From NCBI RefSeq assembly GCF_006364435.1, contig NZ_CP040977.1, positions 372,001-436,000 on the forward strand: DNA of 64,000 nucleotides, read 5' to 3'. A program made the position numbers and the translations under genes. The notes beneath the pieces were generated by a model that did not search any database, was not told the DNA's origin, and worked only from the letters and a program-made list of their open reading frames with translations. This document shows, in pieces, positions 1 to 9,048 of the stretch. The DNA comes from Candidatus Methylopumilus universalis (GTDB lineage Bacteria > Pseudomonadota > Gammaproteobacteria > Burkholderiales > Methylophilaceae). Positions within the stretch are counted from its first letter, which is position 1. Each line of letters opens with the position of its first letter.

Positions 1-762
1 TAAGAAGCCAGCTCTATAACGCGCTTCTTTATTTAATTTTTGGTAATTTAATTTAATATCATAAGCTCCCAGCAATTTTTTATATGTCTCATGTGGGTCT
101 AGTTTTTGAGATTCACATGCCCAGCGATACCAAATATTTCCGATAGATACATGATGAATTTCTTCTTCATAAATGATTTGCAGAATAGCTGCAATGTCGT
201 CATCTTTTTGCTGCTTAAATTTTTCTATAATTGGGGGCGTCACATCCAGACCTCTTGCTTCCATTGTTTTTGGAATGAGCGCTAATCGATGAATTAAATC
301 ATGGCTTGTCCTATCAGCCATTTCCCAAAGACTATTGTGCGCATTGAAGCTACCGTAACTTAAGCCAAATTTTTTTAGATAGTTATTAAGGAGACTGAAG
401 TGCACATGTTCTTCATAAGCAATTTGAAGCCAGTCACTATAGAATTGATCTGGAAGATTTTTAAAGCGCCAAATGATATCAAGTGCTAAATTAATCGCAC
501 TAAATTCAATATGAGCTAATGCATGAATGAATATTAATTTCCCTTGCTCTGTAGAAGTTGATCTTTTTTCAACAAGTTTTGGTGGCACAATTTGAGGTTT
601 TGATGGTGCGCCCGGTAAATGATAGATATTTTGAATGTCAGCTTTTGAATCAATCGTCAGCTGATAAGACTTAAAAGATTCGTATATAACATTTACTTGA
701 TTTAATTTTTCATTTAAATCATTTATAGCAAGAGCCTTTAGGCAATTAGCTCTCAACTCCAT
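1..762 (-). CDS. DUF455 family ferritin-like protein (partial, C-terminus outside window)
   Basis: The frame is open from an ATG at 762 to the window edge (254 codons), so the C-terminus is missing. The residues expected of a ferritin-like di-metal helical bundle are visible: a helix with HALAHIEFSAINLALD (H80, H84, E86), then YEEHVHFSLL near residue 118 and YEEEIHHVSI near 215. These are the metal-ligand type motifs of the DUF455 (COG2833) family. No signal peptide is seen, so it is probably cytoplasmic. It starts 10 bp after the beta-propeller gene and is probably co-transcribed with it. The function of the family is not established; a metal-dependent oxidase or hydroxylase is only an inference from the fold. 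Confidence 0.85.
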   Translation of the reverse strand, partial: MELRANCLKALAINDLNEKLNQVNVIYESFKSYQLTIDSKADIQNIYHLPGAPSKPQIVPPKLVEKRSTSTEQGKLIFIHALAHIEFSAINLALDIIWRFKNLPDQFYSDWLQIAYEEHVHFSLLNNYLKKFGLSYGSFNAHNSLWEMADRTSHDLIHRLALIPKTMEARGLDVTPPIIEKFKQQKDDDIAAILQIIYEEEIHHVSIGNIWYRWACESQKLDPHETYKKLLGAYDIKLNYQKLNKEARYRAGFL

Positions 763-772
763 AGCTGAATGA

Positions 773-1606
773 TTAGTGAATTGGAACGAGGGTTACGGAG
801 CCAGTTTTCATATCTGGAGTGATAATTGATCTTTTATCATAGGATAGGGCTATATCAGCAGCAGCCGTAAAGCCTTCTTTAAATAAGGTGACTTTGTTAC
901 GTTGTAATTTAAAAATCTTTCCATTTTTCCAATCACTAACAAAGAAACTATCCCCGGATTTAATTAAACCATCTCCGCCACCAAACCCTTCAGCAACTTT
1001 CAAGATAGATTTTGTTTTCAAGTTGATTTTATATAAAATGCCACTTGCAAAATCTACTTCGAATAGATCGTTTTTAACAACTAAAAGCCCATTAGGGGCT
1101 AAAATTTCAGGGGTATTTTCATTCAGGATTAAAGTAATTTTTTTATCCTGAGTAATTTTAAAAATCGCACCACCTGCTGAGAGGTTTCCGCTATCACTCA
1201 CATATAAATTGCCAGCTTCGTCTGAAGTAATGTCATTTAAAAAGATAGGTGTTTGTGGAAATGCCATAGTACTTCCAAACACCATCCATTTACCATTGGA
1301 CTCAACTTTTAAAACCCTATTTTTGTCTGTCACATACAAAGACTTTCCGATAAACGTTAAGCCTTTAGGGTCGTCCATGCCGCTTGCAAATGTTGAAAGT
1401 TTTCCGTCAATTGAAATACGTGTAATTTTTCCGTCACCATCTTTATTGAATTCACCGATTTCAGATACGTAAATATCTCCCTTAGCATCTTGAACCACTG
1501 ACTCAGGGCTTATAAATCCTGAGATTAGATTTAGTGATTCATGCGCTTTTGAGGGGGTAGCAATAAGTGTTAATAATAAAATTAAAAATACACGCAAGTT
1601 TTTCAT
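773..1606 (-). CDS. Exported NHL/SMP-30-like beta-propeller protein
   Basis: 277 residues. The N-terminus is a typical Sec signal peptide (K2-K-N..., hydrophobic stretch to about 18, likely cleavage after TPSKA, residue 22), so the mature protein should be periplasmic. The body has repeated beta-propeller blades with the pattern Gly-x-Leu/Ile-Tyr/Phe-Val-Ser/Thr-Asp, for example GDIYVSE, KSLYVTD, GNLYVSDSG and DSFFVSDWKNGKIFKL, as in NHL-repeat and SMP-30/gluconolactonase-like proteins. I cannot assign a substrate, and the lactonase metal ligands are not clear enough to call an enzyme. It lies 24 bp after the ankyrin gene and 10 bp before the DUF455 gene, suggesting one unit transcribed from purL onward. 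Confidence 0.75.
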   Translation of the reverse strand: MKNLRVFLILLLTLIATPSKAHESLNLISGFISPESVVQDAKGDIYVSEIGEFNKDGDGKITRISIDGKLSTFASGMDDPKGLTFIGKSLYVTDKNRVLKVESNGKWMVFGSTMAFPQTPIFLNDITSDEAGNLYVSDSGNLSAGGAIFKITQDKKITLILNENTPEILAPNGLLVVKNDLFEVDFASGILYKINLKTKSILKVAEGFGGGDGLIKSGDSFFVSDWKNGKIFKLQRNKVTLFKEGFTAAADIALSYDKRSIITPDMKTGSVTLVPIH

Positions 1607-1630
1607 AGTTTAATTAAGAAGCCTTAATGA

Positions 1631-2119
1631 TTAAATACATTTATCTTCGCAGCCTTCTTCACTCACACCTAGAGAAAGAAGTAACTCGACCATTTTTTTA
1701 TCGCCTTTTTCTTGTTTTACTACGCGGATAATAGACACGCCACCCTTCATTTTTTTATTAATATCAGCGCCCTTGGATGCAAGGTATTTAACAATTTCAG
1801 TTCTGCCATCAAAAGCAGCATGATGAAATGCATTCATTTTTGTAAGAGGATGCGTGTAATTAATATCGGCGCCTTGTTCTGCTAAATACTTGAGCACTTG
1901 AAATTGACCCTTAGCAGCGGCCATAAGAAGCGGACTCCATGCAAAATAAGTTGCATTGACATCTACTTTTTTTACTTCAACATACTTTTTAACGATAGGT
2001 AATTTACCTTCATTTACAGCACCTGAAAATTCGATTTCTTCTGCATCTGTTAATGCAAAAAGTTGCATTGAGAAGGTGAGTAAAATTAATGTCAGTGTTG
2101 TTTTTAAAAATTTATTCAT
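1631..2119 (-). CDS. Exported ankyrin-repeat protein
   Basis: About 162 residues from the chosen ATG at 2119. An in-frame ATG at 2137, directly after the purL stop, would add six residues. I prefer 2119 because AAAGAG precedes it at a usable distance and the protein then begins with a clean signal peptide (MNKFLKTTLTLILLTF..., cleavage probably after LFA). The rest holds about three ankyrin repeats with the signatures SPLLMAAAKGQFQVLKYLAEQGADIN and NAFHHAAFDGRTEIVKYLASKGADIN, and ends with a short CEDKC tail. Ankyrin repeats bind proteins; a periplasmic partner is likely but unknown. Probably translated from the purL transcript. Confidence 0.75.
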   Translation of the reverse strand: MNKFLKTTLTLILLTFSMQLFALTDAEEIEFSGAVNEGKLPIVKKYVEVKKVDVNATYFAWSPLLMAAAKGQFQVLKYLAEQGADINYTHPLTKMNAFHHAAFDGRTEIVKYLASKGADINKKMKGGVSIIRVVKQEKGDKKMVELLLSLGVSEEGCEDKCI

Positions 2120-2137
2120 ATTAAGTGACTCTTTCAT

Positions 2138-5100
2138 TTAGTTAAAAAATTGATAAGCATTTGCAAACATTTTATACCATGGTGCTAATTCATCCCATGC
2201 TTTAGGATGCCAAGAATTTTGTACCACTCTATAAACTCTCTCTGGATGAGGCATCATAATTGAAAAACGACCATTTTCAGAAGTAAATCCAGTAATTCCT
2301 TCAGGAGAGCCATTTGGATTCATAGGGTAGGCAGAAGTTCCCTTATGGTAGTTATCAACATAGCGAAGCGTTGCAAGTTGATGATTTAAAACATCATTCA
2401 TTTGAGTCTGGCTTTGATATTCTGTATAACCTTCACCATGGGCTACTGCAATAGGAAGGATGGCGCCATCCATCCCACTAAAAAATAAAGAATTAGACTT
2501 AAGAATTTCAACTGATACAAATCTTGCTTCAAATTGTTCAGATCTGTTTTTTACAAAGTGTGGCCACAATGCAGAGCCTGGAATAATTTCTTTGAGGTTA
2601 CTCATCATTTGACAGCCATTGCATATACCAAGTGCGATCGTATCAGGCCTCGAGAAAAATGCCGCAAAAGCGTCACGTGTTTTTGAATTAAATAGAATGG
2701 ATTTAGCCCAGCCTTCACCTGCGCCTAATACATCGCCATATGAAAAGCCACCGCATGCAACTAGCGCTGAAAAATCAGTTAATGATTTTTGGCCTTGAAT
2801 AATGTCTGACATATGAACATCATGCGCTTCAAATCCTGCGGCAGAGAATGCGGCTGCCATTTCAACATGACCATTTACGCCTTGCTCTCTTAGGATAGCA
2901 ATTTTAGGCTTCATCTTTTTAATTGCAAAAGACTGTGGAATTTCAAAATCAAATTTTGGGATAATGCCTGGATCAAGGTCATCTGAAATTTGTGAAAACT
3001 CTTCCAGGGCAGACTCTGGATTATCCCTCATAGTTTGCATCTTGAAGGATGTTTCACTCCAAGCACTTTGCAAGTTTGATCTCGTCTCTTTAAATACAGT
3101 TTCATTCTGATGTTGAATATGAATTGTTTGATTTTGACTGATAGATCCAATGAGGAAAGCATTGTGTTTTAGGGCCTCATTAATTTTTTTGAGTGTATTG
3201 GAAATATGCTCTTTTTGAACTTGTATGACAGCACCCAATTCTTCGTTAAATAAAATGGCTTTAATATCATTGCCGCAATTAGTTAAATCAATATCTAGAC
3301 CACAGCGCCCTGCAAAAGCCATTTCAGTTAGCGTTGCAAAAAGACCGCCATCAGATCGATCATGATAAGCCTCAATCACGTTTTCATTTTTAAGTGTTTG
3401 AATCACATCAAAGAATACTTTAAGTGTTTTCGCATCATCAAGTGTAGGAGGGATATCACCTACTTCATTGAACACTAAATTAAATGTGGAAGCCCCTAAT
3501 CTATTTTTGCCTAAACCTAAATCGATGTAGATAAGACCGCTATCCTTAAGGCTTCTATTAAGTGTTGGCGTTAATGTTTTTCTAGCATCAAAGACGGGTG
3601 CAAAAGCACTTACAATAAGGGACACAGGAGAGACCACCATTTTTTCTTTTGTGCCATCTAACCAGGCTGTTTTCATAGACATGGAATCTTTACCGACTGG
3701 AATACTGATACCTAAGTCGGGACATAGGCGCATGCCGATTTCTTCAACCGCATCAAATAAGGCAGCGTCTTCCCCATCATGACCTGCTGACGCCATCCAA
3801 TTGGCTGATAATTTAATATCTTCCAAATGACGAATCGAGGCTGCAGATAAATTGGTAATAGCTTCGCCTAAGGCCATACGAACAGAAGCTTTTGCATCGA
3901 TCATCGCAATAGGTGTTTTTTCGCCAATAGCAAAAGCCTCACCGAGTAAGCTATCAAATGATGATAACGTGACGGCAACATCAGCAACTGGCACTTGCCA
4001 AGGACCTACAAGCTGATCTCTTGCAATCAATCCTGTCACTGAACGATCGCCAATATGAATTAGGAACATTTTATTTGCTACAGCTGGGTATCTCAGAACA
4101 CGATAAGCCGCATCTTTGATGTCAATATTTTCTGTGTTAAACCTTTTAAGAGCTTTTTCTTTTCGTTTCACATTACGCGTCATCTTAGGTGGCTTACCCA
4201 AGAGAGTAGATAAATCCATATGGACCGCATCTTTTTTTAGAAGACTATCTTCGACGATGAGTTGTTTATCTTTTTTTGCAACACCTACAATCGCGAAGGG
4301 GCATCTTTCTCTCTCACAAAGCGACTTAAACAAATCAAGGTCTTTTTCTATAATAGCCAGTACATAGCGCTCTTGGGCTTCATTACACCAGAGCTCACGT
4401 GGTGACATACTGGGCTCTTCATTATTAATTGAACGTAATTGAAATGTCGCCCCCACGCCGCCATCATTGACTAATTCAGGGAATGCATTTGATAAACCAC
4501 CAGCACCTACATCATGAATGCTTAAGATGGGATTGTCTTTACCTAATTGCCAGCATCGATCAATTACTTCTTGCGCTCTTCTTTGTAATTCGGGATTGCC
4601 ACGTTGCACAGAATCAAAATCTAGATTTTCTGCATTGAATCCAGTCCCCATACTTGAGGCTGCACCACCACCTAATCCAATAAGCATTGCCGGGCCACCT
4701 AATTGAATGAGTAGAGCGCCTGGAGGAATTGCGTGTTTTTTCGTATGGATATCGTTAATACTTCCAATACCGCCTGCTAACATAATGGGCTTATGAAAAC
4801 CTTTTATTTCATTATCATGCTTAATTTCTAATGTTCTAAAGTAACCTGCAATATTAGGTCTGCCGAATTCATTATTATAAGAAGCGCCACCAATCGGACC
4901 ATCAATCATAATTTGAAGTGCTGATGATATGCGCGAAGGTGCACCATAAATATCTTTTTCCCAGGGCTGAATAAATCCAGGGATGTGTAAATTAGAAACT
5001 GAAAATCCTGTAAGACCTGCTTTAGGTTTTGAACCTCTTCCTGTTGCGCCCTCATCTCGAATCTCACCCCCTGCACCAGTCGCAGCTCCGGAGAAAGGGG

Positions 5101-6025
5101 AAATGGCTGTCGGATGATTATGTGTTTCCACTTTCATAATAAAGTGAGTTAATTCTTGATGATCTTCATAAACACCATTTTGATTTGGATAAAAGCGATT
5201 AATCTCAGCACCTTCTACAATAGAAGAGTTATCCGAGTAAGCCACAATCGTATTACCTGGATGTAACTGATGTGTATTTTTAATCATGCCAAAAAGCGAT
5301 TTAGATTCTGCCTTACCATCTATAACCCAATCAGCATTAAATATTTTATGACGGCAGTGCTCAGAATTTGCTTGAGCAAACATCATGAGTTCAGCATCTG
5401 TAGGATTTCTTTTGATGGAGATAAAGTAATTAAATAAATAATCGATTTCATCTTCAGATAACGCAAGCCCAAGATTTTTATTAAAATCATTTAAGACTTG
5501 TTTGCCGCCTTCAAGTATCTCTGCGAACTGAATGGTCTTGGGCGGAAGGTGAGAAAAGAGAGAATGAGCTTCATCAAGATCAAAAATAGAAATTTCTGTC
5601 ATACGATCATGAAGTAATAAAGAAAGCCCTTTCTTTTCATCTTGCGATAATAAAGATTCATCTTTTAACTCTACATAAACGGCAATGGCTCTTTCGATAC
5701 GTTTGATATCATGAAGACCGCAATGGTTTGCAATGTCAGTTGCCCTCGAAGCCCATGGTGATATCGTACCTGGACGTGGAATCGTGATAATGGAATTATT
5801 TTTATACTTTAATGAATGAGCCTTGGGGCCATAATGCAGAATTTTTTCTAAGATGACTTTTTCTGTGTCTGTAATTTTTTTTTCGCACCAAACAATATGA
5901 ATGTATTCAGAATGAATATCTTTGATTTGGCCATTAACTTTTTGAAGCTTTCCAAGAAGTTTTTCTTTTCTAAACTTTGAATAAGCTGGACCGCCAGCGA
6001 TATGAACAATTTCTTGGCTTTGCAT
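2138..6025 (-). CDS. purL: Phosphoribosylformylglycinamidine synthase (FGAM synthase), large single-chain form
   Basis: 1295 residues, the size of the single-chain enzyme of Gram-negative bacteria. It catalyses the ATP- and glutamine-dependent conversion of FGAR to FGAM in de novo purine synthesis, in the cytoplasm. The order is an N-terminal PurS-like domain, two AIR-synthase-like halves (ETHNHPTAISPFSGAATGAGG near 300; DRSDGG near 900) and a C-terminal class I glutaminase. The nucleophile is in LGICNGCQMM (Cys near 1137) and the His/Glu pair in MPHPERVYR. The gene is followed without a gap by the ankyrin gene. The 84 bp upstream contain AT-rich candidate promoter elements but none I would mark. 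Confidence 0.98.
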   Translation of the reverse strand: MQSQEIVHIAGGPAYSKFRKEKLLGKLQKVNGQIKDIHSEYIHIVWCEKKITDTEKVILEKILHYGPKAHSLKYKNNSIITIPRPGTISPWASRATDIANHCGLHDIKRIERAIAVYVELKDESLLSQDEKKGLSLLLHDRMTEISIFDLDEAHSLFSHLPPKTIQFAEILEGGKQVLNDFNKNLGLALSEDEIDYLFNYFISIKRNPTDAELMMFAQANSEHCRHKIFNADWVIDGKAESKSLFGMIKNTHQLHPGNTIVAYSDNSSIVEGAEINRFYPNQNGVYEDHQELTHFIMKVETHNHPTAISPFSGAATGAGGEIRDEGATGRGSKPKAGLTGFSVSNLHIPGFIQPWEKDIYGAPSRISSALQIMIDGPIGGASYNNEFGRPNIAGYFRTLEIKHDNEIKGFHKPIMLAGGIGSINDIHTKKHAIPPGALLIQLGGPAMLIGLGGGAASSMGTGFNAENLDFDSVQRGNPELQRRAQEVIDRCWQLGKDNPILSIHDVGAGGLSNAFPELVNDGGVGATFQLRSINNEEPSMSPRELWCNEAQERYVLAIIEKDLDLFKSLCERERCPFAIVGVAKKDKQLIVEDSLLKKDAVHMDLSTLLGKPPKMTRNVKRKEKALKRFNTENIDIKDAAYRVLRYPAVANKMFLIHIGDRSVTGLIARDQLVGPWQVPVADVAVTLSSFDSLLGEAFAIGEKTPIAMIDAKASVRMALGEAITNLSAASIRHLEDIKLSANWMASAGHDGEDAALFDAVEEIGMRLCPDLGISIPVGKDSMSMKTAWLDGTKEKMVVSPVSLIVSAFAPVFDARKTLTPTLNRSLKDSGLIYIDLGLGKNRLGASTFNLVFNEVGDIPPTLDDAKTLKVFFDVIQTLKNENVIEAYHDRSDGGLFATLTEMAFAGRCGLDIDLTNCGNDIKAILFNEELGAVIQVQKEHISNTLKKINEALKHNAFLIGSISQNQTIHIQHQNETVFKETRSNLQSAWSETSFKMQTMRDNPESALEEFSQISDDLDPGIIPKFDFEIPQSFAIKKMKPKIAILREQGVNGHVEMAAAFSAAGFEAHDVHMSDIIQGQKSLTDFSALVACGGFSYGDVLGAGEGWAKSILFNSKTRDAFAAFFSRPDTIALGICNGCQMMSNLKEIIPGSALWPHFVKNRSEQFEARFVSVEILKSNSLFFSGMDGAILPIAVAHGEGYTEYQSQTQMNDVLNHQLATLRYVDNYHKGTSAYPMNPNGSPEGITGFTSENGRFSIMMPHPERVYRVVQNSWHPKAWDELAPWYKMFANAYQFFN

Positions 6026-6109
6026 GATTTGGGTAGTGTTTAAGACGTTACTTTAAGCTTATGATTTTAACAGAAGCTATTTTTTTAAACCTTGTTAATT
6101 TTTACTAAA

Positions 6110-7900
6110 TTAACTAGAAAAATAGAGCGAGGTTTGATAGAAAATAAAGCTAAAAACCCAGGCCAGAAGAAGAGCCCAGAAAACAGAATAAATCACAAAT
6201 GAAAGACTTTTAGATTCATTTCTAAGCGTAGCAATTGTTGAAAGACAGGGTGTATAAATAAGGGTAAAAATCATAAAACTAATCGCCTGTATTTGGCTTA
6301 CATTACTGTAAAGGTGATGGGCTAGTGCAGATCCTTCTACGCCATAAATCACAGCTAATGCGCCAATCACAATCTCTTTAGCGATAAAGCCAAAAATTAA
6401 AGCAATCACTAATTGTTCGTTGATGCCAATGGGGTGAAAAATAGGGGACAACCATTTGCCTAGTTGGCCTGAATAAGTAAGCTCGCTGGCGATAGGGACG
6501 TCCATTGGAAAGTGGGTTAATGCCCATACAAGAAGAACGCCAATAATAATAAATTTGGTAGCACGCGTTAGAAAATGCTTAATCTCAAGAACGCTTCTTT
6601 TGATAATCTGATTCATCGTAGGAAAGCGGTAGGGAGGTAATTCAATGATGATAGGCTCTTTATTTTTAAACTGATGTTTAAAGATAAGGGCTGAAATAAA
6701 GATCGTAAAAAAACTTAATAAATAAAGGCCAAAAAGAACCAGTGGCCCGTATTGAGCGCTAAAAAGAGCTGTGATAATAAATAAAAATACTTGAAGTCTC
6801 GCTGAGCAGAGTGAGAATGGAATTACAAACATCGTTAAAAGACGCAGTTCTTTTGTGCGCATAATTTTAGTACCCATGAGAGCCGGCACATTGCAACCAA
6901 AACCCATAAGCATCATGACAAAACCCCTTCCATCTAAACCTATTTTTTCCATCAATGTATCCATCAAAAATGCAGCTCTAGAAAAATAACCGCTATCCTC
7001 TACGACGCTCATAATAAGGAAGAAGAGAATAATGATGGGTACAAAAGCAGCCACCGTGGTCACGCCTAGATAGAGACCATCTAAAAGCAGGCTTTGGAAA
7101 ATGCCATGATGATTTGTGAATAACGGTTCAAGATAATCCACCCTAAAAAAATTAAAGAATTGCGTCATTAAATCTTGAATGGGTTTGCCGAGAGTAAAAA
7201 TAAACTGAAAAACTGAAAATACAATAATAAAGAAGATAGGTAAGCCCCAATAAGGATCTAGAAAAAGCCTATCTAATTTTTTGGTATTTTTGTCGTTGAG
7301 TTTGATAGGGTATTTAACAGTTAATTTAATTAATGTCTGAATCGTTTTTTCATTCGATATTTGATCAGATGCATTTAGTGGCTTAATTTTTTTAATCGGA
7401 GTAGTGACTTTTTGATTTATGACCTTAGTGCATGCTTTTAAAAGCTCAGCTATACCTTCGCCATATTTGGCGCTTGTTTTAATGGCGGGCGTTTTAAGTT
7501 TCTTTTCTAATAACAAAGCATCAATAGTGATACCCATTTTCTTTGCTTCGTCATGCATATTAAGGGCGAGCACGCAGGGTATGTTAAGTTTTTGAAGTTG
7601 CAGCAGCAAAGAAAGCTGTCGTTCAATTTGAGCGCTACATAAAACAACAATGGCTAAATCAATCTTGTTCTGATTGATAAAGCTTTGCACAATTTTCTCA
7701 TCTTCAGATAGGCCTTGAAGATCATAAATACCTGGAAGATCAACTAATTCTGCGATGTGGCCACCTAAGAATGTTTTAACCGCATGAAGATCAACAGTGA
7801 TACCAGGCCAATTACCGACGCGCGCAGATGAGCCGCTTAACCGATTAAAAAGTGTCGACTTCCCAGTATTGGGCATGCCTAAAAAAGCGATGCGTTTCAT
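6110..7900 (-). CDS. feoB: Ferrous iron transport protein B (short form)
   Basis: 596 residues. The N-terminal GTPase has G1 GMPNTGKST (8-16), G2 in NWPGITVD, G3 DLPG (54-57), G4 NMHD (114-117) and a G5-like SAKYGEG (143-149). The membrane part carries the two Gate motifs, including GFGCNVPALMGTKIMRT (from 333) and PFSLCSARLQVF (from 361). It imports Fe2+ across the inner membrane. It is clearly shorter than the 773-residue E. coli protein; the deficit lies in the linker after the G domain and at the C-terminus, as in other compact FeoB proteins. It overlaps feoA by 4 bp (ATGA arrangement), so the two are translationally coupled. Confidence 0.97.
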   Translation of the reverse strand: MKRIAFLGMPNTGKSTLFNRLSGSSARVGNWPGITVDLHAVKTFLGGHIAELVDLPGIYDLQGLSEDEKIVQSFINQNKIDLAIVVLCSAQIERQLSLLLQLQKLNIPCVLALNMHDEAKKMGITIDALLLEKKLKTPAIKTSAKYGEGIAELLKACTKVINQKVTTPIKKIKPLNASDQISNEKTIQTLIKLTVKYPIKLNDKNTKKLDRLFLDPYWGLPIFFIIVFSVFQFIFTLGKPIQDLMTQFFNFFRVDYLEPLFTNHHGIFQSLLLDGLYLGVTTVAAFVPIIILFFLIMSVVEDSGYFSRAAFLMDTLMEKIGLDGRGFVMMLMGFGCNVPALMGTKIMRTKELRLLTMFVIPFSLCSARLQVFLFIITALFSAQYGPLVLFGLYLLSFFTIFISALIFKHQFKNKEPIIIELPPYRFPTMNQIIKRSVLEIKHFLTRATKFIIIGVLLVWALTHFPMDVPIASELTYSGQLGKWLSPIFHPIGINEQLVIALIFGFIAKEIVIGALAVIYGVEGSALAHHLYSNVSQIQAISFMIFTLIYTPCLSTIATLRNESKSLSFVIYSVFWALLLAWVFSFIFYQTSLYFSS

Positions 7901-8130
7901 CCGGCAGCTGAAGTAATATTAATGAGTGAAGCTTCGTGCTCTCTAATCATGAGTTCGGTTGTATCAATCATGATATGAAAAGGACCTTTAAATTGAGCTT
8001 TTCTTAGAACAGTTATTTTTTTCCCACGGCGAAGCCCCATGGCATTTAGCCTTTGAATAAGCAGGCGATCCATATTGAGTTTATGGATAATGCCACTTTG
8101 ACCTTCTGCTAGCTCTAATAAGGTAGTCAT
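7897..8130 (-). CDS. feoA: Ferrous iron transport protein A
   Basis: 77 residues forming one SH3-like FeoA domain: LAEGQSGIIHKLN at the start, the family core RLNAMGLRRGKKITVL, and a closing IREHEASLINI. FeoA is a small cytoplasmic partner needed for FeoB-mediated Fe2+ uptake. It is the first gene of the feoAB operon. The upstream 30 bp contain a Fur-box-like sequence overlapping a TATAAT -10 element, so iron repression by Fur is expected. No feoC follows feoB. Confidence 0.96.
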   Translation of the reverse strand: MTTLLELAEGQSGIIHKLNMDRLLIQRLNAMGLRRGKKITVLRKAQFKGPFHIMIDTTELMIREHEASLINITSAAG

Positions 8131-8142
8131 AGATATCTAAAT

Positions 8143-8164
8143 GATAATGATTCTTATTATTATA
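8143..8164 (-). promoter_or_regulatory. Fur box overlapping the feoAB -10 element
   Basis: Plus-strand 8143-8161 reads GATAATGATTCTTATTATT, which matches 15 of 19 positions of the classical Fur box GATAATGATAATCATTATC. Read on the minus strand, a perfect TATAAT (8164-8159) abuts and overlaps it, with the feoA ATG about 30 bp downstream. No good -35 is visible; the preceding sequence is the upstream gene's terminator. Position and match make Fur-Fe2+ repression of feoAB likely. Confidence 0.8.
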
Positions 8165-8166
8165 TA

Positions 8167-8193
8167 CAAAAAAGCCTGCATAGCGCAGGCTTT
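8167..8193 (-). terminator. Rho-independent terminator of the yciB-yciI-bolA-parvulin unit
   Basis: Perfect 9-bp stem: AAAGCCTGC (8171-8179) pairs with GCAGGCTTT (8185-8193) around the 5-nt loop ATAGC. On the minus strand the stem is followed by a run of T. It lies 25 bp after the stop codon of the parvulin gene and just before the feoA promoter, so it separates the two minus-strand units. Confidence 0.85.
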
Positions 8194-8217
8194 GTGTGGT
8201 TTCTGAGGGCAGCTTCT

Positions 8218-9012
8218 TTATTTGCGATTATCTACAATCTTGGCTTTTGCTTTGAGATCTAATACAAGCTTATCAAGTTGTTTTTGTTGGAGCGTTTTAG
8301 CTAAACCTTCTTTCACTTTATCAAATTCAGGCGCTTGAAGTGCTCTTGTATCTTCCAATTTGATCACATGCCAACCAAATTGCGTTTGTACAGGCGCTGT
8401 TGTGAAGTTACCTTTTTTAAGAGAAGTGAGTGCTTCAGCAAATGGTTTAACCATGGAGTTAGCTGGGAACCAACCTAAGTCACCGCTTTTATCTTTTGAG
8501 CCTGGGTCTTTTGATTTGTCTTTAGCAATCTTACTAAAGTTGCCACCTTTATTGAGTTCAGCAATCACGTCTTTAGCTTCTTGTTCATTTGCTAAAAGAA
8601 TATGTTTTGCATTGAACTCTTGCGTGCCTAAATCTTTCTTGTATTGCTCATATGCATTTTTAATATCAGATTCTGAAATAGGATTTTTTTGAACATAACC
8701 TTGTAAGAATGTGTTGTATAACATTTCTTTACGAGCCAACTCTTCTTTTATAAGATAAGTTGCATCTTTATTTAATCCAGTTCTTTCCGCTTCTTGGTTA
8801 ATAAGTTCCATTGCAATCATGCGATTCACAATCATGTTGTTAAGATTGTCATCCATTTTTTGACCGCGACTTGCGAGATCTTTTACTACAAAATCATATA
8901 GATTTTTTTTAATAGGTTTTCCATTGACTGTAATATTTAAATCAGCTGCTTGAGCCAAACTTCCAATTTGGATGAGTAAAACAAAAACGAAGGTTTTGAT
9001 AAAAGAAAACAT
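8218..9012 (-). CDS. Periplasmic parvulin-type peptidyl-prolyl cis-trans isomerase (PpiC/SurA-like)
   Basis: 264 residues with an N-terminal signal peptide (MFSFIKTFVFVLLIQIGSLAQA), so the protein is periplasmic. An alpha-helical SurA-N-like chaperone region (about 25-130) is followed by one parvulin domain (about 135-225) with the family markers AKHILLANEQEA, GDLGWF and FGWHVIKLED. It should catalyse prolyl isomerisation and help fold envelope proteins. A downstream helical tail ends in a Lys-rich stretch. It is the last gene of the yciB-yciI-bolA unit, an order common in betaproteobacteria, and is closed by the terminator at 8167-8193. Confidence 0.92.
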   Translation of the reverse strand: MFSFIKTFVFVLLIQIGSLAQAADLNITVNGKPIKKNLYDFVVKDLASRGQKMDDNLNNMIVNRMIAMELINQEAERTGLNKDATYLIKEELARKEMLYNTFLQGYVQKNPISESDIKNAYEQYKKDLGTQEFNAKHILLANEQEAKDVIAELNKGGNFSKIAKDKSKDPGSKDKSGDLGWFPANSMVKPFAEALTSLKKGNFTTAPVQTQFGWHVIKLEDTRALQAPEFDKVKEGLAKTLQQKQLDKLVLDLKAKAKIVDNRK

Positions 9013-9048
9013 AAAGCTCCTTGGTTATTAATATTGAAAAGTGATTCC

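Noticed and set aside
888-1472. Open frames of 87 codons on the plus strand inside the beta-propeller gene
   Set aside because: They are antisense to a well supported gene, have no ribosome-binding site and no recognisable domain.
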